A DNA stretch of 10,371 nt from Ochromonadaceae sp. CCMP2298 (GCA_026770595.1 MU633652.1:1-10371); one strand, 5' to 3'. Counted from the first letter of the stretch, positions 1 through 7,653 are shown. Program-made: numbers and translations. The notes: generated by a model from the letters alone, not told the origin.

Positions 1-300
1 TATATATATATATATATGTACATTTATATATACTAGTGTATAAACATATACATATATATATATATGTCTATGTATATTTATGTATATATATTCATACGTA
101 TATGTATATGTATATGTATATGTATATTTATTATATGTTACATACAATATATGATACTATTTAATATATAGATATATTAATTTATCACCAGTACATTATC
201 AACATGATATGTATTATAACTATTTTCTATTATCAACATCGTACGTATTATTACAACGGTATTTTAAAAAAAACGTCCACGATATTGCGTATAATAATAC
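1..300. repeat. AT-rich simple sequence
   Basis: The stretch consists mostly of TA, TATG and TATA runs, with no open frame showing protein-like composition. Short ATG-initiated frames here are rich in Tyr, Ile and Leu, as expected from AT-rich DNA. I see no gene in it. Confidence 0.85.
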
Positions 301-322
301 CCTGCTTTTCAGTACGAATACC

Positions 323-361
323 CGAGTGAATGCCCGACGCGTAGCGTCGGTCTTTCACTCG
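323..361. repeat. GC-rich two-tier hairpin inside AT-rich DNA
   Basis: The outer arms CGAGTGAA (323-330) and TTCACTCG (354-361) are perfectly complementary. The inner arms CCGACGC (334-340) and GCGTCGG (344-350) are also perfectly complementary. They are separated by a symmetrical 3x3 internal loop (331-333 against 351-353) and closed by a GTA loop (341-343). The base composition is sharply different from the surrounding AT-rich simple sequence. It could be a small GC-cluster-like mobile palindrome or a structured RNA element; its function is unknown. Confidence 0.75.
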
Positions 362-419
362 TATATAGAATATAATAAACAATACAGAATATAGAATATG
401 GTATACAGTTAATTGTGAA

Positions 420-722
420 TAGTTAAGTACATAATATAGTATGTAAAGTATAGTATATAGTATAGTATATAGTATAGTATATACGGTGAGATAGTATATA
501 TAGTATAGAATATATGGTATAGTAAATATAGTATAGTGTATACAGTGACAGTAAATAGTATAGTATATAGAATAGTATAGTATATACAAAAGTATATTGT
601 ATAATATATAGTATAGTTTATAGTATAGTATATAGTATAGTATATAGTATAGTTAGCATATAGTATAGTATATCAATATAGAGAATAGTATATAGTATAG
701 TATATTATATATAGTGAATAGA
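420..722. repeat. Degenerate TATAG/TATAGTATAG tandem array
   Basis: About 300 bases are built from imperfect repeats of TATAG and TATAGTATA units, with occasional interruptions such as the GTGAGA and GTGACAG patches. No coding potential is credible; the minus-strand frame across it is nearly all Tyr, Ile, Leu and Thr. It looks like a decayed microsatellite or minisatellite. Confidence 0.85.
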
Positions 723-866
723 TCTAACATTTAAACATAATGATTCGTGCTGTTTTATAATATTACAGTCACAGAATTCAATTGAAGAAAGATTACAACC
801 TACTAACATATAGTGGTGTGGTGAGCCAGTTCTAAGCTACTACACGTACTACAGTACGGGCCTAAT

Positions 867-1567
867 TTAGACAAGTTCAAACAGATCGCCGTAAGTGCTG
901 CCAAACTCCATGCCGGGAGAGCACAGGGCGAGTGGTGTAAACAAGCACAAAGCCGGTGTTCTCGACCTGGCGGAACTCTACGTTCTGCTCGGCCATCAGA
1001 CCTGTCTCTAGGTCGAGAGCACCAGAGATGGAGTTAATTATAGACGCCAAACAGCACAAATCTCTGTCTCTCACAGTTCAGCCATAACCCCTCGGCGATC
1101 TGGACGCGGCGGCTGCGCGGGCCATTGCTGTTGTAGATGGTCGTTATGTCACCCTCGAACTAGGCCACTCGCTCGTTAGTTAAGTGATCCCCTTTAAAGA
1201 AGAGCCCCTTGCCGAAGTTGCCATTCGCGTCTGGGATGCGGAAGGAGGAGTCCTTAACCTCGACTTTGCAGGACTTCCAGATCTTGGTTCGTGCAGGCTC
1301 GCCGAGGGTGAAGGTCTCCACAGTCTGCGTGTAGCCAAGGCGAATAGATGCAAGTCTGTTGGCACTAAGCTGCTCCGCAATCTGCTGTGTAGTGGGCCAG
1401 AGCAGATTGGCGTCGGCAACATGGATGGTCGGGATCGTTAGAGATGTGAGGCTCACCCCGACGCCGACAGTGGGCCAGGTGACAAGAGGTGGAGTGCCGT
1501 AGAGCGCGGTGGGGCTGAAGGGAATGCTTATGGGTACGTTGAAATGGTGATTGATTGAGCTGGCGAA
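867..1567 (-). pseudogene. SET-domain protein (putative lysine methyltransferase), broken
   Basis: SET domains transfer a methyl group from S-adenosylmethionine to lysine, often on histones. Reading the minus strand, an open frame from 1567 contains GNFGKGLFFKGDHLTNERVA, which matches the SET N-terminal G-x-G-K-G-L-F signature. An in-frame TAG (1160-1162) follows, and the same frame then continues FEGDITT, the usual [YF]-E-G-[DE] motif. Near 1070 the coding signal moves to another frame (ASIINSISG, then NVEFRQVENTGFVLVYTTRP), where the NHSC-type region and following strands would lie. Near 930 it moves again to GMEFGSTYGDLFELV and a TAA (867-869), matching the family's terminal G-E-E...YGD motif. 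That is one nonsense codon plus two frame changes. No ATG is visible in the upstream frame, so the 5' end is missing or in an unseen exon. The AdoMet-binding NHSC motif is not intact. The family call is from motif order only; sequencing error or unseen introns could explain some breaks. Confidence 0.6.
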
Positions 1568-1622
1568 TTAAACTGAACTCAACGCTGCCCTCGCACTTGT
1601 TCCTGATTTCTGGAATACAACA

Positions 1623-1656
1623 AATCGATTTTTGGGATTTCAATCAATCGATTTTT
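1623..1656. promoter_or_regulatory. Direct repeat AATCGATTTTT upstream of H4
   Basis: AATCGATTTTT occurs at 1623-1633 and again at 1646-1656, a spacing of 23 bp. The second copy is preceded by CAATC. The pair lies between the SET pseudogene and the H4 TATA box, where an upstream activating element would be expected. A regulatory role is inference; I do not recognise a named histone promoter box. Confidence 0.35.
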
Positions 1657-1690
1657 TGAGGAAGTATACATTTCTTTACTAGTATTATCA

Positions 1691-1698
1691 TATAAAAG
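1691..1698 (+). promoter_or_regulatory. TATA box of the H4 gene
   Basis: TATAAAAG, the consensus TATA box, lies 128 bp upstream of the first ATG of the H4 gene (1819). There is no ATG between this box and 1819, so an mRNA starting about 30 bp downstream of it would use 1819 as its first AUG. This supports a dedicated core promoter for the H4 gene rather than a retrocopy fragment. Confidence 0.6.
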
Positions 1699-1818
1699 AC
1701 GCCCATTCTAACGAAAAAAAACTAACCGAGTGCAACACTTGCGAACAGATCAAGGTGCGATCAGCTCGTCTTGGACGAGTTGCTCATAATTTATCCTCAA
1801 AGCGAATTTACCAAGATT

Positions 1819-2190
1819 ATGGGATCTCCTAGAAGAAGAGTCGGAGCAAAGGGAGTAAAGGGGCGCGGCAAGGGTGCAATGGCATCGGGCGCCGGCGGGG
1901 GTGCAGCGGCATTGGGCGTCGGCGGCACGAAGCGCCACCGACGCGTTCTCCGGGACAACATGTCAGGGATCACCGCAGCCGCCATCCGCAGACTGGCGCG
2001 GAGAGGAGGTGTCAAGCGCATTTCTGGCATCTGCTATGAGGAGATCCGTGGAGTGCTGAAGGTGTTCCTAGAGGACGTCTGCAGCACTGCAGTGATCTAC
2101 ACCGAGTGTGCTGGTCGCAAGACGGTGAGCTCTCTGGACGTAGTGCACGCCCTCAAGAAGATGGGGCGCACCATCTACGGATTCGGGTAA
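1819..2190 (+). CDS. Divergent histone H4 variant with extended, interrupted tail
   Basis: Histone H4 pairs with H3 in the nucleosome core. This 123-residue product contains hallmark H4 segments: [37 protein letters not shown] and GRTIYGFG. From the K16 equivalent to the end, 23 of 87 positions differ from canonical H4, including K20R, K31A, P32A, I50C, R67S, D68T, H75C, K77G and Y88H, and the last Gly is absent. The tail begins [19 protein letters not shown], whose lysines align with K5, K8 and K12. About 16 Gly/Ala-rich residues then separate these from K16. Start choice: 1819 is the first ATG after the TATA box and has A at -3 and G at +4. An internal ATG at 1879 (G at -3, G at +4) would give a 103-residue form lacking the lysine array. 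The gene has no intron and no stop or frame break. Expression and incorporation into chromatin are not shown. Confidence 0.92.
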   Translation: MGSPRRRVGAKGVKGRGKGAMASGAGGGAAALGVGGTKRHRRVLRDNMSGITAAAIRRLARRGGVKRISGICYEEIRGVLKVFLEDVCSTAVIYTECAGRKTVSSLDVVHALKKMGRTIYGFG

Positions 2191-2362
2191 GGAGCTTAAA
2201 GGCTTCGACCATATTGCATAGCCCCTGCCGGACTGACGCATAGCCTTGAATGCATCTCCTCTAGTGCTGGCAGGCGGGCAATTTTTTTTTACAAGCAATA
2301 GGTTATTCCAGGTGTGTTTATAGTTTGTTAACGCAACTTAAACAACGATAGGAGCCTTTCTC

Positions 2363-2379
2363 TTGACCTTAATGGTCAA
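2363..2379. terminator. Small hairpin downstream of H4
   Basis: TTGACC (2363-2368) and GGTCAA (2374-2379) form a 6-bp stem with a TTAAT loop. It lies 173 bp after the H4 stop and 20 bp before the end of the convergent transposase gene. It does not match the animal histone 3' stem-loop consensus, and it is far from the stop, so a role in 3'-end formation is only a possibility. Confidence 0.2.
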
Positions 2380-2398
2380 AGGAGTTATTGCATAGGAC

Positions 2399-5022
2399 TT
2401 AATTTGCGCGATCTTCTTTCTTTGTTGACTCCCGCCGCGCCCCTTCAGACTTTTCCCACTTCCTCTTGACACACCCTTCCTCGATGCGCTCTATCGCCTT
2501 GATATCTTCCTCCCGGGGTGCTAGGCCTCCGGAGGTGTCTAACCAGCGAAGATTCACAAGCTCAGATGGTTCTCCCTCCTCACCGCCCGTACTAACTAGG
2601 TCCACCGCATCGTCATCAGGCTCGGACTCTACCACACACTCAGCAGCAGGTGCAGAATCAGCTGCAGACTTGCTCTTCGAGCTCTTCTTCATTTTAAGTA
2701 GTCTCCGCTTTACGAGTACAGTGGCATTGGCCCGCGCCGGAAGTATAAAGGACAACTCCGTCATGTCCTTACCTATAAGTGCATATCGGGATGATGGGAT
2801 CAGATTTACGGTGTAGGAGATTAGGGGAGGCAATTGGGGGACTAAGGAGATTGAGGGACTAAGTTATAAGCGCACTGGCACATCACAGAGGCACAATTAA
2901 CTTACCGACACGCTGAATGGAATCGATGCACTTCTTGAGAGAGGCCTTTTGACTTAGAACCTGCTGAGAAAAGGCCACTGAGAGGGGGAGTATCTCATAG
3001 ACCACCTTCACAACCGGCATTACCCCCGTCTGGTCGATCTCCCGCTGAAGCTTGTTACACGCATAGTCCGCCTCAGAGCGGACAATCAAAGACGAGCGGT
3101 ACGCTGCGTCTTGCACCTGACTGACATGATCTGTAGAGAGCTGCTGTCCGGTCTGTTCTATCATTAACCATCGGAGGTTAATCATCGGATGGAGACCAGA
3201 TGCGGCGAAGGCCCGCCGAGTTATATCTGGAGTGCGAGGATCCGCGAGGAACCTGTTCCAGGCAGTGGCCAAGATACGATTGAAGTAGGGTGCTGAAAGT
3301 ACCTCCACAACACCAGCATAGCGGTTCATCCACTCGTTGACCGCCCACTTATACTGACACTGGACCTGGGCGTTGTTGCCCATGTCGTTGGGCTGGTCAT
3401 TGGTGCTGTCATGTGCCTTGAGAAACATCAGATAGATGTGGCGGTCCCGGAGGAAGCACAGACATTGTGAACACCAGTGGCTCTCGTGTCCATCGACGTA
3501 GAGGTTCTTGGGATAGCCCATGCGGGCCTGACAGTGCTGCACAAGGCTGTAACAGACAAGAGCAAAGCCCTTCTGATCCATATACCCAGAGGGAGTGGCG
3601 TGCACTACCCAGTCCTTGGGTAGCCCGTCAAGGTAGTCTGCACGAATAGTGTCGCCCTCTCCCCCCTGATGGACGATGACAGGCGGGCATGGGTGGGCAC
3701 CAGTGGCCTCGAACCAATAGAACATGGTCGCCCAGAAGGGTGCGCGCTCCTCTTTGTGCACGCGTAAGGACCTCGGCGGCGGCTTGCCCTCCGGACAATA
3801 GTGAAGTGTCCGAGAGAAAATACCGTTGGAATCAAACCCGATCTCGTCCCCATTGTAGACTTAATCGGCGTTTGGAAGCGGTGTCGCCAGCTCTCCAGCT
3901 AGGTACAGCTCAGCGTAGAACTTGAGAAAGTGGGCCGTCATTACCGATGCGAGGATGGGGTCGGCCGCTTTTGCTCTCTTAGAGCAGAGGTTGCTGTCGC
4001 GAGTAAAGCTTACTGTCGTCCCATCTCGATTAAGTCGGTTGCAGTTCCTGCGCACAAACTCGCGGTTGCAAATCTGGCCCAGCAGGGATGCGCCGCTGCC
4101 TCTAGGAGGAGAGGCACCAGCACGGACCGTCTCGGCACCAACGGCATCTCCCGCAGCACCACCCACTGCCGCATCATCCCTCCTAGCTGGTGAAGAAGCA
4201 CCCTGCCTCGCCCCATGAGATGGTCCAGCACTCGACACAGCGGAAGCTCCTGGTTTCCTCCCAGTGGAAGGCCAAGCTCTCGCCTCAGTTGAAGGCCCGG
4301 CAGCTGCCCCAGTAAGAGCCGCAGGAAGCGCCAGAGCTGGTGCCCCGGCAGAGGACACGGCGCTCGATCTACCACGAGCCAGGTAAAACCCACCTGTACT
4401 CCCCCCGGCTCGAGTTCCAGCTGATTCCCCCCCAGCTGCCCCAGCGGAATGGCGCTCCTGACTCTGCAGCTCCCAGGCATCAAAGGCCAACTCTCCAGCA
4501 GTCGTTAAACCTGGTGTACCTGGGATGCTGACACGAACTGTACAGACAGGCAGTAGCTGATGCGCCGGCTCACTGGCGAGAAGCATCTTACCCCCCCCGA
4601 TCATGGAGAAGGCCCCGGGCCAATTGGGCGAAGGCTCGGCGGTTCACCCCATAGCTCACTTTGCGACGAGAGGTAGCCACGATGTTGGCGAGCTCGTAAA
4701 CCTCGTCTGAGAGGAGGAAGTCCTGGCCCCAGACCGGCGGCTGGTAGTGGGTCAGCAGGTAGTCGAACGCTTCTGTGCTCTGGGCAAAGAGCGCACGCAT
4801 CTCCTTGAGTGTCATGGCTTCATCGCGGAAAGCTGAACAGAAGTTTTTAACCAGCTTGACCACGGAGTTGTGGCCCAGCCCTAGCTCGCGCCCGACTTGC
4901 AGCTCGGACTTCTTGGAGAGGAGGATGTCTCGCAGCTCCTGTATCCGCTCTACGTCGGTGACCAACCGCAGACCCTGAATCGGGATGTTACACGCATGGT
5001 AGGCTGCTCGGGCGAGCGCCAT
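2399..5022 (-). CDS. Pogo/CENP-B-like DDE transposase, one in-frame stop
   Basis: The enzyme would excise and insert its own element through a DDD catalytic triad. ATG at 5022 (G at -3 and +4) opens a region with a helix-turn-helix (SELQVGRELGLGHNSVVKLV) and a CENP-B-type segment (DFLLSDEVYELA, NRRAFAQLARGLLHDRG). A roughly 150-residue Ala/Gly/Ser-rich insert follows, then REFVRRNCNRLNR. The catalytic core has D1 in VYNGDEIGFD (D at 3846-3848), D2 in NLYVDGHESH (3492-3494) and D3 in QPNDMG (3384-3386), matching the family's NxDExGF, LxxDGHxSH and QPxD pattern. A GT-AG intron at 2842-2905 joins the frame exactly to a charged C-terminal exon ending in TAA at 2399. The frame change near 4591 is either a second 64-nt intron or an indel in a G8 run. 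A single TAA (3861-3863) sits one codon before VYNGDE; the protein reads naturally on both sides of it. It is therefore a nearly intact but probably inactive copy. I could not identify terminal inverted repeats. Confidence 0.8.
2842..2905 (-). other. 64-nt GT-AG intron in the transposase gene
   Basis: On the minus strand the donor is G|GTAAGT at 2905 and the acceptor is CTCCTTAG| ending at 2842, with a pyrimidine-rich stretch before it and a TTATAAC branch-like motif. The upstream exon ends with one base of a codon and the downstream exon supplies two, giving GTC (Val). This restores the downstream frame (reading ...QRV-V-PQLPPLISY) without a stop. The nearer alternative acceptor (CTTAG at about 2860) would run into TAG. 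Confidence 0.75.
4528..4591 (-). other. Possible second 64-nt intron in the transposase gene
   Basis: The donor GTAAGA starts at 4591 at the end of a run of eight G. An acceptor ...GTGTCAG ending at 4528, after a CTGTCTGTACAG pyrimidine stretch, joins the N-terminal frame to the central frame with correct phase (GG+C). The alternative is a one-base indel in the G8 homopolymer, which would connect the same two frames without splicing. The sequence alone does not decide between them. Confidence 0.4.
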
Positions 5023-5141
5023 GCCTCCAACGGACGACGCCTACCACGGGGAATCGACGGGTAACATAAAACATCACATTTGTGAAAGGTCGTTACATCC
5101 AAGCACATTTTTGACAGTTTTTCGTTAACTTTTAATCACAT
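5023..5141. other. Flank upstream of the transposase start
   Basis: No coding signal is seen here. The stretch should hold the transposase promoter and possibly the right element end. It contains GTTAAC in TTCGTTAACTTTTAATCAC; a similar GTTAACGCAACTTAA lies on the other side near 2327-2341. The similarity is too short to call terminal repeats. Confidence 0.3.
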
Positions 5142-5450
5142 ATGCGCTCTTGTGAGCTCCAGTCTATGAAGCCAGTGGGTTTTGGAGGCATTTGGACAGG
5201 GATAAATTGCACGGAGCTCCCGTTACAGACGACTGGCCGGCTCCTTCCTGTCGGAAAGATGCAGGGAGCTGGCCATCCTTCGCTGCCCGAGGCATTTCAA
5301 TCCCAAGGAAAAGGACAACCGAAGAGTCCAAGGCACTAACGCCCAACCTCGCGGTCAAAGAACAACGCACACAACAACGTGAACCTCTGCGTCGACCGCG
5401 AGCGCCCGAAGCCGATCAGTAAACTCCCGCGGGAAAGGACCCGAGAGTGA
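5142..5450 (+). pseudogene. Possible decayed coding region upstream of ORF 5475
   Basis: Frame 0 from ATG 5142 is open except for TAA (5337-5339) and TGA (5448-5450), and runs in the same frame into the ORF at 5475. A second frame (to 5422) and its continuation after TAA also look protein-like, for example GKDPRVILATTHYSDDEYQ ending in TGA just after 5475. The alternating signal suggests frame damage or unseen introns in a gene that continues into 5475-5945. I do not recognise a domain. This may be chance openness in moderately GC-rich DNA. Confidence 0.25.
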
Positions 5451-5474
5451 TCCTGGCCACCACGCACTACTCCG

Positions 5475-5945
5475 ATGATGAATACCAATGAGCCGAACGA
5501 GGACCGTCCCGCGAAATTGTGGGAGAACAGCCGTTGTGCGAACTCCGACTCCTACCCAGTCCCACCCGGATATCTCCATCCTGCTGATGAGGCCGATATG
5601 CGCGACCGAGCTGCCCGCTACACGGCTTACACGGAGCCAAACTCGGACCATCCCTACAACAAAAAACATAGGACAGGCGAGCCGGTCAGGGAAGTCTATT
5701 GGTCGGAAGTGGTAAACCGTGAGTGGTTAGTGGATGGCAATCGTTACGGATATCTGCCGACTCGACGCGACCAGGTGACTACTGAGCTTTTCATGGAGGA
5801 ACGGCAAATTTATGAAAGCAGCTACAAAAGAGACGCACTCAGTTACGGGACGCACCATGAAGGCTATCCTCCGTCGACGGAAAATTCAGTGTTTCGGGAT
5901 CTCACACCTTGCCGTAAAAGATGTTCTTTGCTGTCAAGCATCTAA
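5475..5945 (+). CDS. Hypothetical protein, 156 residues, Tyr- and charge-rich
   Basis: Unrecognised. A double ATG at 5475 opens a 156-residue frame rich in Tyr, Arg, Glu, Asp and Pro (for example REVYWSEVVNREWLVDGNRY and ELFMEERQIYESSYKRD), a composition unlike the chance frames nearby. There is no signal peptide, membrane segment or catalytic motif that I can see. The last 20 or so residues (DLTPCRKRCSLLSSI) look less convincing. A GTAAAAG near 5911 or a frame change to the overlapping frame (AVKDVLCCQASKKIFVYKPGG, open to 6018) could mean the true 3' end differs. The ORF points away from the transposase. It may belong to a mobile element or be an ordinary gene whose 5' exons lie in 5142-5450. 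Confidence 0.4.
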   Translation: MMNTNEPNEDRPAKLWENSRCANSDSYPVPPGYLHPADEADMRDRAARYTAYTEPNSDHPYNKKHRTGEPVREVYWSEVVNREWLVDGNRYGYLPTRRDQVTTELFMEERQIYESSYKRDALSYGTHHEGYPPSTENSVFRDLTPCRKRCSLLSSI

Positions 5946-6496
5946 GAAAATCTTTGTATACAAACCTGGAGGCATTCTCTGCAAGGTGATCACAGGAAAT
6001 AAAGCGAACAGTAATTAGGGAGGACCGAGGTAGCTCACACAGGTGGGAGCCCCCGGCTACTGATTGAGTGTGAGGACATACCTGTAGCAGCGCAGATTGC
6101 TCAACTCGCTGGGCCTCATTTCGTATGTCCTCCAACGAGCTGTGCCCTAATTATAGCTCCATCACCGTTTGAACCACGGCAGCGTCGATGACGGACAAGC
6201 TATTGTGCTTGCGTTTGCGCACCGCCCGCTTCTTCGTAGGCGGCGAGGCCTCCCTCGTGTCCTCATGCTGCTTGAGCATCCGATCTCGTATGGCTTTGGA
6301 CATAATCTGTAGGAAAGCGACGGTGGAGGAGTGGAAAGACGTGCCCTATCAGCGACAGTCCACAACAGTATGAGGCAGGCGGTTGGGGTTGAGCGAGCAT
6401 GAGAGCCAGGAAGCGAGAGCCAGAGAGTCAGAGACCCATGGCGATAGAGCAAGAGAGAGCGCAAGAGAGAGCGCAAGAGAGGGGGCTCGCTCACCT
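5902..6496 (-). pseudogene. Minus-strand candidate exons with a basic NLS-like segment
   Basis: A splice-like acceptor CTTTCCTACAG (ending 6307) is followed by ATTATGTCC. It opens MSKAIRDRMLKQHEDTREAS and a bipartite basic stretch KKRAVRKRK, then VIDAAVVQTVMEL and an in-frame TAA at about 6151. The same frame continues GHSSLEDIRNEAQRVEQSALLQ up to CAG|GTATGT (near 6083), a good donor, and stays open to 5902. A strong donor CAG|GTGAGC at 6494 would give a 188-nt intron to the 6307 acceptor. The upstream frame in that phase (SKLPSGYLQRLLLLSKQ) has stops before it. The composition suggests real or recently real coding DNA, but I cannot assemble an uninterrupted gene or name a family. Confidence 0.3.
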
Positions 6497-6812
6497 GCTT
6501 GCTGAGTAGCAGAAGACGCTGAAGATAGCCCGAGGGTAACTTGGATCACCGGCGAACCGCAGGGTCCACAGAGAAGCGGGCAGCCCGTTAATAATAAGCA
6601 GGAGCTGAGATCGACGACTCGCTCTGCTGGGTCTGCTGCAGAGGGTGGCAACAAAAAGCAAAACAGGTCCAAAAAGTATCATATTGTGCGGCCAAGTGTG
6701 CGTCGTCGAACTAATTTTACATATTAAATATGCAATTTTGGGTGAAACACCACAAAATTGGCTCGTTCTACTCAAACAGACCCCCTCCACGGGCCCCACT
6801 TCCTACCCACTA
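6497..6812. other. No confident gene
   Basis: Bases 6497-6640 contain minus-strand open frames next to the CAG|GTGAGC donor, in three phases, none convincing. Bases 6641-6812 include a pyrimidine-rich acceptor-like stretch on the minus strand and AT-rich sequence without coding signal. Confidence 0.4.
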
Positions 6813-7114
6813 TCATCGTGAATCCCCCACCTGCTGCGGAGCGGTAGCCAAAACTCCAGCCTCTGAGGTCAAGGGTTATTTTTCACAGGTAAAAGCGCCT
6901 TAATGAAAGATATTTTGATACATAAAACACCGCAACCAGAATTCGAAATCGAATCGAGGACAATTCGAAACAAATTCTCGTCGCAGAAACCGAATTTTGT
7001 GCAAAATGTCTCTCATGTAGGCGCTTTTGCCAGGCAAAAAACGAATAACCCTTTACCTCAGAGGCTGGAGTTTTGGCTCCCGCTCGGCAAATGAGCGGAT
7101 TGGATTCACGATGA
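6813..7114. mobile_element. Foldback/MITE-like element with about 90-bp inverted arms
   Basis: Both ends carry TCATCGTGAATCC (6813-6825) and its complement (7102-7114). Further in, GAGCGG near 6838 and AGCCAAAACTCC are mirrored on the right. The 33-base block 6848-6880 is complementary to 7044-7076 with one mismatch. AGGTAAAAGCGCCT (ending 6900) pairs with AGGCGCTTTTGCC (7019-7031). The spacer of about 118 bp has no convincing ORF. No clear target-site duplication flanks it. The structure fits a non-autonomous foldback or MITE, or an inverted duplication; its parent transposon is unknown. Confidence 0.65.
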
Positions 7115-7116
7115 CT

Positions 7117-7151
7117 TTTTAGCAGTAAAACGACTCGTTTTACTGCTAAAA
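7117..7151. repeat. 35-bp near-perfect palindrome
   Basis: The arm TTTTAGCAGTAAAACGA (7117-7133) is followed by a single C and then its exact 17-base complement (7135-7151). It begins two bases after the foldback element ends. It could be two transposon termini joined back to back, or a strong hairpin or cruciform. I found no second copy in the window. Confidence 0.8.
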
Positions 7152-7394
7152 GTATCAAATTAATTGCCAGACTCACTGTGGGTATTCGCTGGCAGCAGAT
7201 GCTTAAACAACTCGGAATTGTTTAGGCTTACCGGGCATAGGTAATAAGAGGGGGGGGAGGGTTGCGGCGGATTTGAGGGGGGCGAGATAGTGGTTATCAC
7301 TAACGCGAACCATCTTCTTTTGGCGGAAGATCTGTGCGACGTTGCTCTGCTTTAATTTTACGCAAAACACACCGACTCTGATGAGACAAAAAAA
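7152..7394. other. Non-coding stretch with G-rich tract
   Basis: No gene is seen. Bases 7248-7284 carry three G-runs (eight, three and six G) plus GG steps on the plus strand, a possible G-quadruplex. A small inverted repeat TAGTG/CACTA lies at 7288-7302. The last 30 bases are A-rich and lead into the ATG at 7395. Confidence 0.4.
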
Positions 7395-7653
7395 ATGAAA
7401 CGCTTAGGTGATAAGCAGTATCACACACTGAAACAGCAGCAATTTGTGAGTGTTGCCCTCGCCGAGGCTCTGATCTCCACTTTCTTTAGCATGAGTGATT
7501 CGGACAGTGACATTGATGATGCTGGCATTGCTTTGGCAATGACAGATTTGAGAACGAAGAAGACTACGAAGGGTCGCTACCAGACGTGCAATAATGCCGC
7601 GAGGCTGTGGTTCGCGGAGAACCACCCTGAGTGTCTCACGGCAGATGGTCAGA

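Noticed and set aside
1819-2190. Viral histone (giant-virus-derived H4)
   Set aside because: Some large DNA viruses encode histones, often as fused doublets, but this is a single H4 with a TATA promoter amid transposons and spliced genes. Nothing else in the window looks viral.
2363-2379. Canonical histone mRNA 3' stem-loop
   Set aside because: Sequence and loop do not match the GGYYCTTHTHARRRCC pattern, and the hairpin is 173 bp from the stop.
3861-3863. Genetic code in which TAA is a sense codon
   Set aside because: In-frame TAA also appears at about 6151 in otherwise open frames. However, the H4 gene ends at TAA exactly at the family's C-terminus and the transposase also ends in TAA, so reassignment is not supported.
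4010-4483. Leu/Gly/Arg-rich minus-strand ORF and several plus-strand ORFs in 3922-4531
   Set aside because: They are shadows of the Ala/Gly/Ser-rich transposase insert in other frames and have no family motifs.
4573-4591. 19-nt mini-intron (GTAAG...CCAG), and a similar 19-mer near 6146-6164
   Set aside because: Such tiny introns are known only from special genomes, and the supported introns here are 64, 99 and 221 nt. The second case gives a less plausible protein.
2320-5130. Terminal inverted repeats of the pogo-like element
   Set aside because: Only a shared GTTAACG-type string was found on both sides. It is short and partly in direct rather than inverted orientation, so the element ends remain undefined.
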